Assembly (NCBI RefSeq): GCF_013404595.1
Contig: NZ_JABVAX010000012.1
Location: 1-64,000, forward strand
Direction of reading: 5' to 3'
Length of the DNA: 64,000 nucleotides
From: Jannaschia marina
GTDB taxonomy: Bacteria > Pseudomonadota > Alphaproteobacteria > Rhodobacterales > Rhodobacteraceae
In this document: positions 63,996-64,000 of the stretch, in pieces
Position numbering within the stretch: the first letter of the stretch is position 1
Layout of the letters: each line of letters opens with the position of its first letter
Position numbers and translations under genes: made by a program
Notes under the pieces: generated by a model
What the model was told of the DNA's origin: nothing
Databases searched by the model: none
What the model saw: the letters and a program-made list of their open reading frames with translations, nothing else

Positions 63996-64000
63996 GGGGC

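Overview
The window reads as GC-rich chromosomal DNA of an alphaproteobacterium, most likely a marine Rhodobacteraceae (Roseobacter-type) strain. The pointers are CcrM, a PhyR/NepR/EcfG general stress module, the lptC-lptA-lptB-hpf-ptsN order, and many conserved Rhodobacterales genes. This is inferred from gene content; no phylogeny was run. Coding density is very high, no gap exceeds about 300 bases, and many neighbours overlap by 4 bases (ATGA or GTGA).

Region by region. 1-215: the end of an IS30-family transposase abuts a truncated alkB 3' end. 267-8723: a surface-polysaccharide block (ABC-2 exporter permease, cysQ, galU, two tandem paralogous glycosyltransferases, a GT14-like branching enzyme, a two-part sulfotransferase). 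cysQ (PAP recycling) fits with the PAPS-dependent sulfotransferase, so a sulfated glycan is a reasonable inference. 8727-12697: ptsN, hpf, lptB/A/C, rnd and tRNA-Leu(CAG), all on the minus strand. 12835-16076: an NDUFA9-like oxidoreductase, a MATE exporter whose ribosome-binding site sits in a hairpin, and uppP. 16292-23517: gltD and gltB with a hydrolase and a GFA-family gene between them. 23566-30116: cell-envelope and housekeeping genes (mtgA, GST, queG, epimerase, two L,D-transpeptidases, a CAP lipoprotein, small membrane proteins). 30336-35542: ccrM, rnhB, small secreted or membrane proteins and a DbpA-like helicase.

35633-46555 is a catabolic locus that closely parallels the alginate-oligomer loci of Agrobacterium and Sphingomonas. 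It has an AlgQ-like binding protein with a calcium-site motif, two permeases, an ATPase, a cytoplasmic PL15-type exolyase, a DEH-reductase-like SDR, an MFS transporter, a GntR/FCD regulator and a KDG kinase. A shared 12-base motif lies in both of its promoter regions. 46552-49787 is the divergent oxyR/katG pair, with the redox cysteines at 199 and 208.

49855-55982 is the general stress response core: phospholipase-D-like protein, HWE-type kinase, EcfG sigma, the 58-residue anti-sigma NepR, and divergent PhyR. Four EcfG-type promoters can be read directly from the sequence. Two interleave symmetrically between nepR and phyR. Two are perfect GGAAC-N16-CGTT matches that point outward to a 51-residue membrane protein and to a Crp/Fnr regulator, so both look like stress-regulon members. 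55985-63995 holds a CreBC-like two-component system, a 1180-residue RTX adhesin-like protein (propeller + VWA + calcium repeats) and a phospholipid-synthesis operon (plsC, cdsA, a 4-TM protein, a CDP-alcohol transferase with a variant motif).
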